Source of the DNA: Deltaproteobacteria bacterium
GTDB lineage: Bacteria > Desulfobacterota > Desulfomonilia > UBA1062
Direction of reading: 5' to 3'
Length of the DNA: 64,000 nucleotides
Assembly: GCA_018434685.1 (NCBI GenBank)
Contig: JAHDOV010000013.1
Coordinates: 186,001-250,000 of the forward strand
A program made the translations under genes and the position numbers. Below, piece by piece: positions 33,273 to 42,137 of this stretch (positions are counted from its first letter, which is position 1; each line of letters begins with the position of its first letter). The notes beneath the pieces were generated by a model. It was not told the origin of the DNA, searched no databases, and saw only the letters and a program-made list of their open reading frames with translations.

Positions 33273-35243
33273 CTATGAGAGCCGCCGCTGTACCTGCTGC
33301 CAGACCTCTTTCACATCCATGGGCTCAAAGCCGGGCTTGCCGAATCGTTCTCTCCCGAGTTCATAAATGGTCTCGTTGTACGGGGCCCTGACACCCGTCG
33401 TCCTGGCCAGTTCGAGGATATAGCCGGTCAGGGAATCCAGCTCCGAGTCTGTAGAGCCCCGCTGAATAATATCCTGGCTCATGCTCGACATGACCATCTT
33501 GGCCAGATTCCGCTTGAACATCGGTCTGGTCAGACCCCGGGGAAGCAGGGCACCGGCCTTCATAAGCAGCCAGGGCGGCATCCCGCCCAGCTTGCACTCC
33601 TTGTAGCCGGCAGCCCGTACAATCCGCACCCCCTCATACAGGGTTTTCGTCAGGAGCCTCTGGAACGTGTCGATATCGGATATGTCCCTGAACCCGTGTC
33701 CCACCAGGGTCGTCAGGGAGTTGGTGAGGTTCACCACGATCTTGGAGTGCACTGCGTCCTGGAGATGGTTTGTGATCACGGTTTCGACGCCCTTGCCGAA
33801 GATATCGGCAACCGCGTTCATCTCGGACAGCAGGGTGTTGTCAGGGGTTCCCAGAACGAGTGGCCCCCTTTTCTGATAGCCCACGGTGACCGGGGCATCC
33901 ATCCAGGCGTTGTAGCTGACAACACAGTAGATCACCCGGGAAAAGTATTTGGGCAGAATCGCCTGGTTATCGATGCCGTTGGCCATGGAGACAATGATCA
34001 CGTCATCTCTGGCATGGGCCTTGATCAGTTTGGCGACCGCCTCGAGGCTGTAGTTCTTCACCCCGACAACAATCACATCCATGGACCCCAGCTCGGCCAG
34101 GTTCTCCACAACCCTGACAGGGACAGAGCTCATGGTCTCGGCCTTTTGTCCTCCCTGATAGAGGCTTATGCCGGTTGTCTTCAAGGCATCGAGGACCGCC
34201 CCCTGATCGATGAACCAGGTCTGTTCATGGAAGGGGGCCACCCATCCCCCCACAGAGGCCCCTATGGCACCGGCACCGAAAAAGGCGACCTTCAGGTCAT
34301 TGCCTGACAATTTCATGCTGGCCTCATCCTCCAGGGCATAGTCGCTCACCGGGAGGCTTCCGGCCCAGTCGGGCATCTGAGTGTTGGGCAGATCAAAGCA
34401 CGATGACATGTGTTCGGCGTAGCGTGTCTGGAAGGGCATTTCTTCTATCTCGAGCCGTTTCAGCAGCGGGGCGAACGAGGTGTCTCCCAGCTCGAGAGAG
34501 GCACGTTCGGGCTTCACATCTTTTTTCAGCAGGAGCTCCATGTTCTTTTTCACCCTGAAGGCTGCCCTGAAATCTGTCCGGCTCTGGCAGAGCTTCCCTC
34601 CCAGCTGCGAATACAGGTACGACGAGACATCGAAATCGGTAGGTTTTCCCTGCATGGGGATACGAAGCGAGAGGTATGCGTTCCCATCACCGTCCATGGC
34701 CTTTACAACACAGTCACCCCCCTCACGATAGATGTCGATGTCCTGGGTCACCTTGGGCAGGCCCCAGATTCTGCGGCCCCTTATGGTGTTTTCCTTCGAG
34801 GTCACCGGCATGCCCGCGATGTAATATCCGAACCGGCTGAACTTATCGATGATCATCGGCAGGACAGGGACATTGAAGCCGGGATCGACCATCACCGGGA
34901 TGGCAATGGCGATCTCGTTGTATGGCCTCACGCCCATGACCTTCTTGTATTCATAACAGGAAAAGGCCACCAGCGCACGGCCCCTGGTCATCCTCACCGG
35001 CACGATCCGGGGACTCAGCTGTTCGGCCAGCAGGGCAGCAGCCTTGTCATAGGAGCACAGGAATACGGCCATGGCGCACGTGACATCCCCGTAAAAGGTC
35101 GGGAACAGATAATCCTTTCTCACGTGCTCGTTTATCCTGAGCGGTTGCGATGCCGTATGAAGAATAAAGCGCCGGTAGAAATCATTGTCAAACTCACCGG
35201 CATTATCGAGCAGTTCCTCTGGAATATCCCATGTTGCCTTCAT
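33273..35243 (-). CDS. Fusion of acetoacetate-decarboxylase-like and ketopantoate-reductase-like domains
   Basis: A 656-residue fusion. The N-terminal 270 residues resemble acetoacetate decarboxylase (ADC) proteins: GRALVAFSCYEYKKVMGVRPYNEIAIAIPV, YIAGMPVTSKENTIRGRRIWGLPKV and later barrel strands. Residues about 325-656 form a PanE/ApbA-type reductase with an N-terminal Rossmann motif VAFFGAGAIGASVG, VVGVKNYSLEAV and the C-terminal catalytic-Lys region HSKIVVNLTNSLTTLVG. ADC-like proteins act on beta-keto acids and PanE-like enzymes reduce 2-keto acids to hydroxy acids, so a two-step keto-acid conversion is possible. No pathway partners adjoin it. Only one start has the ADC N-terminus. Confidence 0.85.
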   Translation of the reverse strand: MKATWDIPEELLDNAGEFDNDFYRRFILHTASQPLRINEHVRKDYLFPTFYGDVTCAMAVFLCSYDKAAALLAEQLSPRIVPVRMTRGRALVAFSCYEYKKVMGVRPYNEIAIAIPVMVDPGFNVPVLPMIIDKFSRFGYYIAGMPVTSKENTIRGRRIWGLPKVTQDIDIYREGGDCVVKAMDGDGNAYLSLRIPMQGKPTDFDVSSYLYSQLGGKLCQSRTDFRAAFRVKKNMELLLKKDVKPERASLELGDTSFAPLLKRLEIEEMPFQTRYAEHMSSCFDLPNTQMPDWAGSLPVSDYALEDEASMKLSGNDLKVAFFGAGAIGASVGGWVAPFHEQTWFIDQGAVLDALKTTGISLYQGGQKAETMSSVPVRVVENLAELGSMDVIVVGVKNYSLEAVAKLIKAHARDDVIIVSMANGIDNQAILPKYFSRVIYCVVSYNAWMDAPVTVGYQKRGPLVLGTPDNTLLSEMNAVADIFGKGVETVITNHLQDAVHSKIVVNLTNSLTTLVGHGFRDISDIDTFQRLLTKTLYEGVRIVRAAGYKECKLGGMPPWLLMKAGALLPRGLTRPMFKRNLAKMVMSSMSQDIIQRGSTDSELDSLTGYILELARTTGVRAPYNETIYELGRERFGKPGFEPMDVKEVWQQVQRRLS

Positions 35244-35360
35244 GCAAACCCTCCTGGATAATTATCCTAGCACACTTTCCTTCGAGGAAGAAGACTGCTT
35301 GTCATTCTGGAGGGAAACACCTCCTCGGGCAGGCAGGATTTTAGGGAGGACAAACCGGTA

Positions 35361-35400
35361 TTCCCCTGGCCGCCATCATGCGTGACGACGGCCAGGGGAA
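35361..35400. repeat. 12-base inverted repeat after the Do-protease gene
   Basis: TTCCCCTGGCCG (35361-35372) pairs exactly with 35389-35400 across 16 bases. It lies 41 bases past the protease stop codon and lacks a T-run, so it may be a terminator of a rho-dependent unit or an RNA 3'-end stabiliser. Confidence 0.6.
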
Positions 35401-35440
35401 CCGAAGGTGGAGAGAGATCAATCTCACCCGATGCGAAAAT

Positions 35441-36928
35441 CTATTTTTCGACGTCGAGCGCTATATACTGTGAACCCCTCTCATCGCGGACGAGGAGGAG
35501 GATGGGCTTCTTCCCGCTTTTCTCTATCGCCTTTTCAAACTCTTTGACGTTCTCGATCTTTTCGCGGTTCACTTCCTGTATCAATATGCCCGGCTTCATG
35601 CCGGCCAGGGCAGCAGCAGATCCGGTCTCGATACCGGTAACCACGACGCCCTTCTCACCCTTGTAGCCGTACTGATCAGCCAGTTCGCCGGTAAGCGTCG
35701 TCACGGTAAGCCCCATCTTCTCCATGCTTTCCGGGCGGGATACCGCTGCAGCAGTGTCTGCCGTCATCTTTTCGACCTTCACGCCGAGAGACAGCTCTTT
35801 GCCGTCGCGGACCACGGTCAGTTCTATCTTGGTGCCCGGTTCGGTCAGCGCGATCTTGTTGCGGAACGGGGCCACGGTCTCGACCGGCTCCCCGTTAATC
35901 CCGACAACGACATCACCCTGCTGCAACCCCGCTTTCTCCGCAGGGGTATCGGGCATGACCTGGGCGATGAGCACCCCCTTGCTGTCCTTCAGCCCGAATG
36001 ACCTGGCAAGATCCGGGGTGAGGTCCTGGACGGTTACCCCGAGATATCCACGGATCACGCTTCCATGATCGATGAGCTGGCTGTAGATATTCCGTGCCAT
36101 GTTGACCGGGATGGCAAAACCGATACCCATGTATCCGCCGCTCTGGCTGAAGATCGCCGAGTTAATTCCAACGACCTGGCCCTCGAGGTTGATGAGGGGT
36201 CCTCCGGAGTTTCCCGGATTGATGGCAGCATCGGTCTGAATGAAGTCCTCATAGTCCGAGATGCCTATCCTGCTGCGTCCCAGCGCGCTGACAATACCGG
36301 CAGTGAGGGTGTGCGACAACCCGAAGGGATTGCCGAGCGCAAGAACCCATTCACCCACCTCGAGCCTGTCAGAGTTGCCCAGGGTGAGAACCGGCAGATC
36401 CGTGGCATCGATCTTCACGACCGCCACGTCGGTCGGGGGGTCCGTACCGATGATCTGTGCCGGGAACTCCCGGCCATCGAGGAGCTTCACCATCACCTTG
36501 TCCGCATCAGCAACCACATGGTTGTTCGTCAGGATGTACCCGTCGGGCGAGATGATGAAGCCTGACCCCTGGCCCTGTATCGTACGCTTGGGCTGCTCGG
36601 GACTCTGGGGTTGGCCGGGCATGGGCTGGCCGGGCATGGGCTGTCCGAAAAATCGTTTGAAGAACTCTTCATTAAAGGGCATTCTCATGGAAGGACCGGC
36701 TGCCACGGTCTTCTCTACCCTGATGAACACCACGGCAGGAGATGCATCCCGTGCAATGGATGCAAAGGCCTTGCCTGTCTCCTTGAGATTCTCCAGGGCC
36801 TTCTCCTGTGCCTGCGCAAGGCCGGGCATGCCCGCAAGGAGGAGTACGAACATGATCGAGAGCACCCCGAATGTCCGCACGCGATTAAGATTAGATCGAT
36901 TCTCCTGGTAACACATTGTCTTTTCCAT
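35441..36928 (-). CDS. Do-family (DegP/DegQ/HtrA) periplasmic serine protease
   Basis: A 495-residue protease-chaperone. It has a long signal segment (about 20-45, ending LAQAQ) and a proline-rich stretch with tandem GQPMPGQPMPGQP. The catalytic domain (about 105-285) carries the triad: His in TNNHVVAD, Asp in PTDVAVVKI and Ser in NPGNSGGPL. Two PDZ domains follow (about 295-385 and 405-490; GYLGVTVQDL and GVVVTGIETGSAAALAG). The start at 36928 is set by GGAGG-type spacing (CCTGGAGGATTTCAG); a longer frame to 37096 is less likely. It degrades or refolds misfolded envelope proteins. Confidence 0.94.
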   Translation of the reverse strand: MEKTMCYQENRSNLNRVRTFGVLSIMFVLLLAGMPGLAQAQEKALENLKETGKAFASIARDASPAVVFIRVEKTVAAGPSMRMPFNEEFFKRFFGQPMPGQPMPGQPQSPEQPKRTIQGQGSGFIISPDGYILTNNHVVADADKVMVKLLDGREFPAQIIGTDPPTDVAVVKIDATDLPVLTLGNSDRLEVGEWVLALGNPFGLSHTLTAGIVSALGRSRIGISDYEDFIQTDAAINPGNSGGPLINLEGQVVGINSAIFSQSGGYMGIGFAIPVNMARNIYSQLIDHGSVIRGYLGVTVQDLTPDLARSFGLKDSKGVLIAQVMPDTPAEKAGLQQGDVVVGINGEPVETVAPFRNKIALTEPGTKIELTVVRDGKELSLGVKVEKMTADTAAAVSRPESMEKMGLTVTTLTGELADQYGYKGEKGVVVTGIETGSAAALAGMKPGILIQEVNREKIENVKEFEKAIEKSGKKPILLLVRDERGSQYIALDVEK

Positions 36929-37439
36929 CTGAAATCCTCCAGGTTCGCTATGGCTTGCCTGTTCTCTGCCAGTTCTTGCCTCATGAAAACGCAGTCCCTT
37001 GGCAGAACCGGCACTACTGTTTCGGCATTGTACCTTGCGTTGACGTCCCGCGATCACCTGCGTTGTAATATAATGATCCGTTATTCTCTTTTCCACTCGA
37101 GCCCCCTCTTCAGTTCATTATTTTTCCAGAATACATAAGGCAAAGAGGGTGCCATTCTCAACTTGCTGTTATTGTTTGTTATATTAATCTATCACGAGAC
37201 CATTACCCGCAGATATGTATAGTTATTATACAGTTGTGTATAGTTTGTTTACAGGTGTATACACCTCCTGCCGATGGCCAAGGATCAACACGGCACAGGA
37301 TGAGGGACTGAAAAACACACACCAGAGGCAGATCGAGTTGACCGGCTTGACAGTTGTATTGCAATTCCTGGCTGGAGCAGACCTTGAAACCCCGCATGAC
37401 GTGACCCCCTGCGCGGGGCCGTGCCGATGCCCTTACCTG
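36929..37439. other. Intergenic region with AT-rich repeats
   Basis: No supported gene. From 37213 to 37266 the DNA is AT-rich with repeated TGTATAGTT and GTGTATA words and a small GTGTATACAC palindrome. This may be a promoter or nucleoid-protein site, but no element is assignable. Confidence 0.4.
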
Positions 37440-37847
37440 CTACGGCGTGCCGGGGGAGCCGACATCGATACGGAAATAGGGAATGCCGTTGTACACGTCT
37501 ATGACTGCCGGGCTCGGCCAGAATGACGCTGCCGTCGAAGATGGCACATAGCCGGCAAAGGAATCGGCGCTGCGGGGCCTCACCGAGAGACCCGTGACCC
37601 TGAAGTTGGAAACACCGACATAGCCGCCGGCAGTAGTGAGCCCCCACGGGTTATACGCACCGACCCCAAGGCCGTCCGAATCGCCCCAGGCCAGGGTGTC
37701 TATGGAGATATTCATGGTTATATCGACAAATATGCTCACGCCTGTCTGACCGGAGATACTAGAAAGCTCGGCATCGTCCACAGGCCTCATGGCCATTACC
37801 GACATCGGCAGGAGCATTACCGCAACGAGCACCGCGATACGGTTCAT
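37440..37847 (-). CDS. Small secreted protein with 'ELSSISGQTG' motif (DUF6160-like)
   Basis: A 135-residue protein with a signal peptide (1-20, ending SVMA). The mature N-terminus MRPVDDAELSSISGQTGVSIFVDITMNI matches a motif seen at the start of DUF6160-type secreted proteins in Proteobacteria ('L..V.GQ.G..I'). The rest is beta-rich, with WGDSDGLGVGAYNPWG and VGVSNFRVTGLSV. Relatives are usually 150-400 residues; this one ends at TAG right after RIDVGSPGTP, which leaves open a truncation. The start follows GAGGGGGGATGTGGGA. Function unknown. Confidence 0.6.
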   Translation of the reverse strand: MNRIAVLVAVMLLPMSVMAMRPVDDAELSSISGQTGVSIFVDITMNISIDTLAWGDSDGLGVGAYNPWGLTTAGGYVGVSNFRVTGLSVRPRSADSFAGYVPSSTAASFWPSPAVIDVYNGIPYFRIDVGSPGTP

Positions 37848-38065
37848 TCCCACATCCCCCCTCTCTGTGCCACCTCGGGCATGACTCAAACCTTTGCTGC
37901 GGCCTCAGGGTGTCTGTCTGTACACCCTGCGATCATTCTGCAGGGATCGTTTCCTTTCCGGATCATCAGCCACACTAGCTCAAAGAATAACACCATGCAC
38001 GGCTGATGCAAGATCCCCTTTCCCGGTGCAACCGGAGAAACCCGTTTCCTATTTCAGAAAAGGGA

Positions 38066-38257
38066 TCATCCGGCCCTCACAACACCGTCGACGATGATCA
38101 GATTCTGGTAGGGTTCGTGCTCCGGCGGGGTGAGATCGTTATAGTCGATAATGACACATTCATCGTTATAACCGACAACGACCCCCTCCCGATCGAGACT
38201 ATGAACCGATTTAACCCTTCGCCCCACCCACTCATTGTTTGGCCATGTCATGTCCAT
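38066..38257 (-). CDS. Small hypothetical protein, 63 residues
   Basis: The ATG at 38257 has a good site, AAGGAG, eight bases upstream, and the protein has balanced composition (VGRRVKSVHSLDREGVVVGY, then CVIIDYNDLTPPEHEPY), which suggests a compact beta-strand domain. No family is recognised. It stands alone, divergent from pal. Confidence 0.5.
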   Translation of the reverse strand: MDMTWPNNEWVGRRVKSVHSLDREGVVVGYNDECVIIDYNDLTPPEHEPYQNLIIVDGVVRAG

Positions 38258-38817
38258 AACACCACTCCTTACACTTCATACAGAATCCATTGATAGTACG
38301 TGGCTGGTTTCACCCCAAAAACCCTGCTGAACACAAATGCATGTGCGCCACGAAAACAATACAGATATTATACTGAAGTGCCCATGATAATTCCATGATT
38401 TTCTTTGCAGGAACATGTAATGGTTCGGAAAATCCCCCGGGGATGGTCTCCACCCCGCTCACGGCACTCCGCCCCCCCCCGGGGGAATTTTCATCATCCA
38501 TGGTTATCTTTATTTATCCATTATTATTTTATCTATGATTATCAATACGCCTCTATACCAGCCCATGTTTCCCCTTTCCTCTTTTATTCTCCTTTTTCCG
38601 GCCTTTTTTAAATCACCTTTTTTTGATTTTTCGTGAAAAACTCTGAAACGCATACAAAGATGAAGAAACCATGTGCTGGGGATACAGGGCTGACTAAACC
38701 TGTCTCCCGCCTCCTGCCGACGCCCGGAATGTTTCAAGGCCATCCTTGTGTTTCCATACCGAAAGAGTATGAAAGCTCTCACGCTTCATCAACACAAATA
38801 GGAGGGAGAAAACTCAA
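38258..38817. other. Divergent intergenic region with GC-rich inverted repeat
   Basis: No coding evidence. The region contains a GC-rich inverted repeat (38428-38492) and, downstream of it, a long pyrimidine/AT-rich stretch (about 38510-38630) leading to pal. A promoter for pal must lie here, but no hexamer pair stands out. Confidence 0.4.
38428..38492. repeat. GC-rich inverted repeat
   Basis: GAAAATCCCCCGGGG (38428-38442) and CCCCGGGGGAATTTTC (38477-38492) are complementary apart from one extra base, with a 34-base spacer. It sits between divergent genes. Confidence 0.6.
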
Positions 38818-39357
38818 ATGATCAAAACAGTTAGGTGTCTCGTGTTTGTTTCTCTGGCAGTGCTTCTTTTGTCTGCAGGGTGCTCCAAGAAGGTCCTGAA
38901 TCCCGTGGATACATCCTCAGACGCTGCACAGCCTCAGGACCAGCAGATGCAGGGGTTTTCGCAGGATTCCGGGCAGGATGCACAGGTAACTACCGATACA
39001 ACGGCTGGATCCGCAGAATTTGGCGACAAGATGATCTACTTCGATTACGACAGGTTCAACATCCGTCCCGAGGATACTCAAATCCTGGCAGAGCTTGCAG
39101 CATTCCTGAATCTGCACACCGATCTCAAGGTACAGATCGAGGGACACTGTGATGAACGGGGAACCAGCGAGTACAACATGTCACTCGGCGACAGAAGGGC
39201 CAGGGCGGCACAAACCTACCTGATATCTCTCGGCATCGATTCGCAAAGGATCAGCGCCATCAGCTACGGCGAGGAAAAGCCGCTGCTTGCAGGCCATACC
39301 GAGGAAGACTGGACCAAGAACCGCAGGGATCAGTTCGTATTCAGCGGGCAACTGTAG
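38818..39357 (+). CDS. pal: Peptidoglycan-associated lipoprotein Pal
   Basis: A 179-residue lipoprotein. LSAGC is the lipobox (Cys near residue 22), followed by a Gln/Asp-rich linker and a C-terminal OmpA domain (about 70-175) with IYFDYDRFNIRPED, LKVQIEGHCDERGTSEYNMS and LGDRRARAAQTYL. The EGHCDERG sequence is diagnostic for Pal rather than other OmpA-like proteins. The ATG follows GGAGGGAGAAAACTCAA. Pal links the outer membrane to peptidoglycan. The usual partners tolB/ybgF are absent upstream. An adjacent hairpin ends the unit. Confidence 0.93.
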   Translation: MIKTVRCLVFVSLAVLLLSAGCSKKVLNPVDTSSDAAQPQDQQMQGFSQDSGQDAQVTTDTTAGSAEFGDKMIYFDYDRFNIRPEDTQILAELAAFLNLHTDLKVQIEGHCDERGTSEYNMSLGDRRARAAQTYLISLGIDSQRISAISYGEEKPLLAGHTEEDWTKNRRDQFVFSGQL

Positions 39358-39369
39358 GATCATACTGAA

Positions 39370-39408
39370 AAGGGAAGCAGGCGGGATCATGACCTGTCTG
39401 CTTCCCTT
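39370..39408 (+). terminator. Hairpin after pal
   Basis: AAGGGAAGCAG (39370-39380) pairs with CTGCTTCCCTT (39398-39408), and the sequence AAAATAAT follows. The weak T content makes it a hairpin rather than a classic terminator. Confidence 0.5.
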
Positions 39409-39490
39409 AAAATAATACCTAACAAGAGACAGAAGAAAGACAGGGAACTCATCTTCGGATTGCACTGTAATTGAGGAACAGCAAAAACAT

Positions 39491-39997
39491 ATGAGCGAAT
39501 TCATGAAATGTCTGGCAATGTGGACTCTCACGGCTGGGGTGATTCTCCTGTTGGCATCTCTGGGGTATACGGGGCAGCCGGAGGAAAGTGATCTTCTCGA
39601 TACCATCAATACGAATGAATCCCTCCGGATCCTTGCCCGGGCCATACAGGAAACCGAGACCGACGGTATACTGAAGAACGATGGTCCTTTCACCATATTC
39701 GCCCCGGATGACGAGGCCTTCCGGAAACTACCCCCGGAAATGCTCACCATGCTCTTCAACCCTGACAATTCTGATCAGCTGGCCTCGATAATCTCGGTCC
39801 ATATAATCCCCGAAAGGCTGGTGGCCTCAGATATTGCAGCGATGGATTCCATCCTGATGAGCAACGGCGACACGCTCCGTGTCGACATCAACAAACAGGG
39901 CATAACAGTGAATAACGCCCGGATTATCGAACCTGACATCCTGTGCCTGAACGGGGTTATTCACATCATCGATACAACGATAATACCTGCTGAATGA
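39491..39997 (+). CDS. Secreted fasciclin-domain protein
   Basis: A 168-residue protein with a hydrophobic N-terminal segment (about 5-27) and one fasciclin domain: LRILARAIQETETDGILKNDGPFTIFAPDDEAFRKLP and later SIISVHIIPERLVASDI, INKQGITVNNARIIEPDILCLNGVIHIIDTTIIP. These are the conserved H1 and H2 motifs. Fasciclin proteins mediate adhesion in many bacteria; the partner is unknown. It follows pal after a hairpin and precedes a small lipoprotein, an envelope-related grouping. Confidence 0.9.
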   Translation: MSEFMKCLAMWTLTAGVILLLASLGYTGQPEESDLLDTINTNESLRILARAIQETETDGILKNDGPFTIFAPDDEAFRKLPPEMLTMLFNPDNSDQLASIISVHIIPERLVASDIAAMDSILMSNGDTLRVDINKQGITVNNARIIEPDILCLNGVIHIIDTTIIPAE

Positions 39998-40028
39998 AAA
40001 TTCGGCATAATAAAAAGGAGAGGAATGT

Positions 40029-40373
40029 ATGAATACAGCAACGGAAACAAACAATGGTTCAATGTGGAAGGGGTTATTGGTTCTGGTGTGTGGGATAGTC
40101 TTATTCTGTTTCTTGGCCACCGGCTGCGAGTCGCAAAACACGGTTCCTGAGGCTCAGGCATCTTCGGAATCGGTCGCACAGAATCAGGATGCAACCCCCG
40201 CAGTACCGGCAAATGAGCCTGCTGCAGAGGCAATGACAGAAACAGCGACATCCGGCGGCGTCCAGGAACAGGCCGAGACCCAGGCTGCGGCTCCGGAAAA
40301 GGAAGATGTCGGGGCAGAGAATGAGCAGGCAGCAGCGCCTGTCGATGAGCCCAAGACCGAGAAGACCAATTAG
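40029..40373 (+). CDS. Small low-complexity lipoprotein
   Basis: A 114-residue protein with a lipobox FLATGC (Cys near residue 35) after a single hydrophobic helix. The mature part (about 36-114) is rich in Ala, Glu, Gln and Thr without a fold signature. It lies 31 bases after the fasciclin gene and has a strong terminator. It may act as an envelope spacer. Function unknown. Confidence 0.7.
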   Translation: MNTATETNNGSMWKGLLVLVCGIVLFCFLATGCESQNTVPEAQASSESVAQNQDATPAVPANEPAAEAMTETATSGGVQEQAETQAAAPEKEDVGAENEQAAAPVDEPKTEKTN

Positions 40374-40407
40374 CATACTTGGAGGGTATTACCCTCCCCC
40401 TGTTCAT

Positions 40408-40440
40408 ACGTCCCCGGCTCTAACGCCGGGGACGTTTCTT
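40408..40440 (+). terminator. Rho-independent terminator of the pal-fasciclin-lipoprotein region
   Basis: ACGTCCCCGGC (40408-40418) pairs perfectly with 40425-40435 over a six-base loop and is followed by TTCTTTTTG. A smaller GGAGGG/CCCTCC hairpin precedes it at 40381-40397. Confidence 0.85.
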
Positions 40441-40529
40441 TTTGTCGTTCACCAGGGTCTCCCGTCCGGGACATGACAGCGGTCAATCCCGGTAAGCGGG
40501 CTTCCGTGGTCGATCGATCTGCCAGCCGG

Positions 40530-42113
40530 TCAGTTGTCGAGTATGTTCAGTGCCTCGCCCTTGTCCACATCCATGATGTAGTCGATGCCGCTGACGCGCG
40601 ATGCATCGGGGGTGAGGGCGGCTATGTCGTTCCGGGAGATGTGATCGATGGAGAACTTTCTGCTCCCGGCCATGATCTGGCGCAGACCCTGGGTAAGGCG
40701 TTCGTAATAGGTATACAGACCCAGTGCACCGGTGGGCAGTTTATCGAATTCATCCCTGCCGATTTCTCTCCTGAGGGATGCGGCAGTCACGAAAATCTCA
40801 TCCTTTGAGCTGCCGAACCGCTCGATGTACACAGGCACCTGCAGGTCTTCTATGGTACGGCCGATTGTCTTTCCCACCATGGCTGCGGCAATGGGGCCAC
40901 GTGCCATGCCGATGAGCTTGACGAACGGTGCGCCCAGGGCAAGGCCCTTGAAGATGTGATCCTCGAAGGAGAACCCTCCGGCCAGTGCCAGTGTGGGCAC
41001 GTATTCACCCTTGCCGGCCAGATGCGATGCATACTGGTGCAGAAGGGAATGCAGCTCTACAGGGGGAACACCCCATTCATTCATCATCCGCCACGGGCTC
41101 ATGCCCGTGCCGCCGCCCGCACCATCGACGGTAAGCAGGTCGAGCCGGTATTTCGAGGCAAAGGAGATCGCCCGGGCAAGATCTGCAGGCCGGTATGCAC
41201 CGGTCTTGAGGAAGATGTACTTTGCGCCGGCCGCCCTGAGCTCTTCGATTCTTTTTGCAAAGGATTCCTCCGTTACCATGCCCACCCGCGAGTGGCGTTC
41301 GAACTCCTTGAACGAGCCGCGTTCAAAGGCCTGGATAACATCTTCGTCAAAGGGGTCGGGCAGAACTATGTACCCTCGCTCGGCAAGCATCTGTGCCCGC
41401 TTCAGATTCGGGATCTTGACCTCGCCGCCGATGTCCTTCGCACCCTGTCCCCACTTCAGCTCAACACACTCGACGCCGAGTTTTTCGATTGCATACTCCT
41501 GCACGCCCAGACGGGTATCCTCGATATTGGCCTGTACGACGATGGCCCCGTAGCCGTCGCGCTGGTAGTCCCGGTAGAGATTCACCCGCCGCTTCAGGTC
41601 GACGGTATCCACCACCCGGCCGTCTTTGAGAACAGCCTCCGGGTCCATGCCCACGACATTTTCCCCTATGGTCAGACCGGTGCCCACCAGGGCTGAGCCG
41701 ATGGCCAGGCCATCCCAGTTGTTCTTGGCTATAGCTGTCGAGCCGATGCCGGGGATGATCCAGGGGCAGCGGAACCTGATCCCCTTGTCCTTCCCGAACA
41801 CGACGCCTAGGTTCACGTTCGGGAATATCGCCTTGTCGCTGTCCGCCTCTATCCCGTGAGCACCCACACAGGTGCCCATGATATTGAAGTGCGAATAGTC
41901 AACTGGGTAGCGCTTCTCGCCGGCTGTGGTTATCACACCGAACGGCTGGGGATAGATAACCTCATGACCGCGATAGGCGGATTTTCCGATTTCGCACATG
42001 CCGATGCAGCCGTCCACGCAGGTGACACACATACCCGAGGTCGGCACGACCGAGTCTTCAGTCCTGTTTTTCGTAAGCGTTGCAGCCGAAGCATTTACCT
42101 TAGAGATGATCAT
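40530..42113 (-). CDS. GltB-like FMN-binding protein (glutamate-synthase large-subunit domain)
   Basis: A 527-residue protein carrying the central/FMN domain of glutamate synthase: IGSALVGTGLTIGENVVG, GAIVVQANIEDTRLGVQE, ECVELKWGQGAKDIGGEV, DLLTVDGAGGGTGMSPW, GGFSFEDHIFKGLALGAPFVKLIG. It lacks the N-terminal amidotransferase. Near the N-terminus it has four cysteines at 29, 32, 36 and 40 (C-x2-C-x3-C-x3-C), a candidate iron-sulfur site. It is the last gene of an operon with NuoE/F/G-like proteins, 24 bases after the NuoG-like gene. It may receive electrons from the NAD(H) module, but the electron acceptor is unknown. Confidence 0.85.
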   Translation of the reverse strand: MIISKVNASAATLTKNRTEDSVVPTSGMCVTCVDGCIGMCEIGKSAYRGHEVIYPQPFGVITTAGEKRYPVDYSHFNIMGTCVGAHGIEADSDKAIFPNVNLGVVFGKDKGIRFRCPWIIPGIGSTAIAKNNWDGLAIGSALVGTGLTIGENVVGMDPEAVLKDGRVVDTVDLKRRVNLYRDYQRDGYGAIVVQANIEDTRLGVQEYAIEKLGVECVELKWGQGAKDIGGEVKIPNLKRAQMLAERGYIVLPDPFDEDVIQAFERGSFKEFERHSRVGMVTEESFAKRIEELRAAGAKYIFLKTGAYRPADLARAISFASKYRLDLLTVDGAGGGTGMSPWRMMNEWGVPPVELHSLLHQYASHLAGKGEYVPTLALAGGFSFEDHIFKGLALGAPFVKLIGMARGPIAAAMVGKTIGRTIEDLQVPVYIERFGSSKDEIFVTAASLRREIGRDEFDKLPTGALGLYTYYERLTQGLRQIMAGSRKFSIDHISRNDIAALTPDASRVSGIDYIMDVDKGEALNILDN

Positions 42114-42137
42114 ATCATTTTACCCCTTTATCACGTC

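Noticed and set aside
37031-37072. TTGACG ... TATAAT on the plus strand upstream of the Do-protease gene
   Set aside because: The spacer is about 23 bases, too long for sigma-70, and the downstream plus strand has no gene.
37203-37439. Possible frameshifted continuation of the DUF6160-like protein
   Set aside because: The alternative minus-strand frames beyond the stop do not keep the beta-strand pattern or any recognised motif, so a frameshift is not supported.
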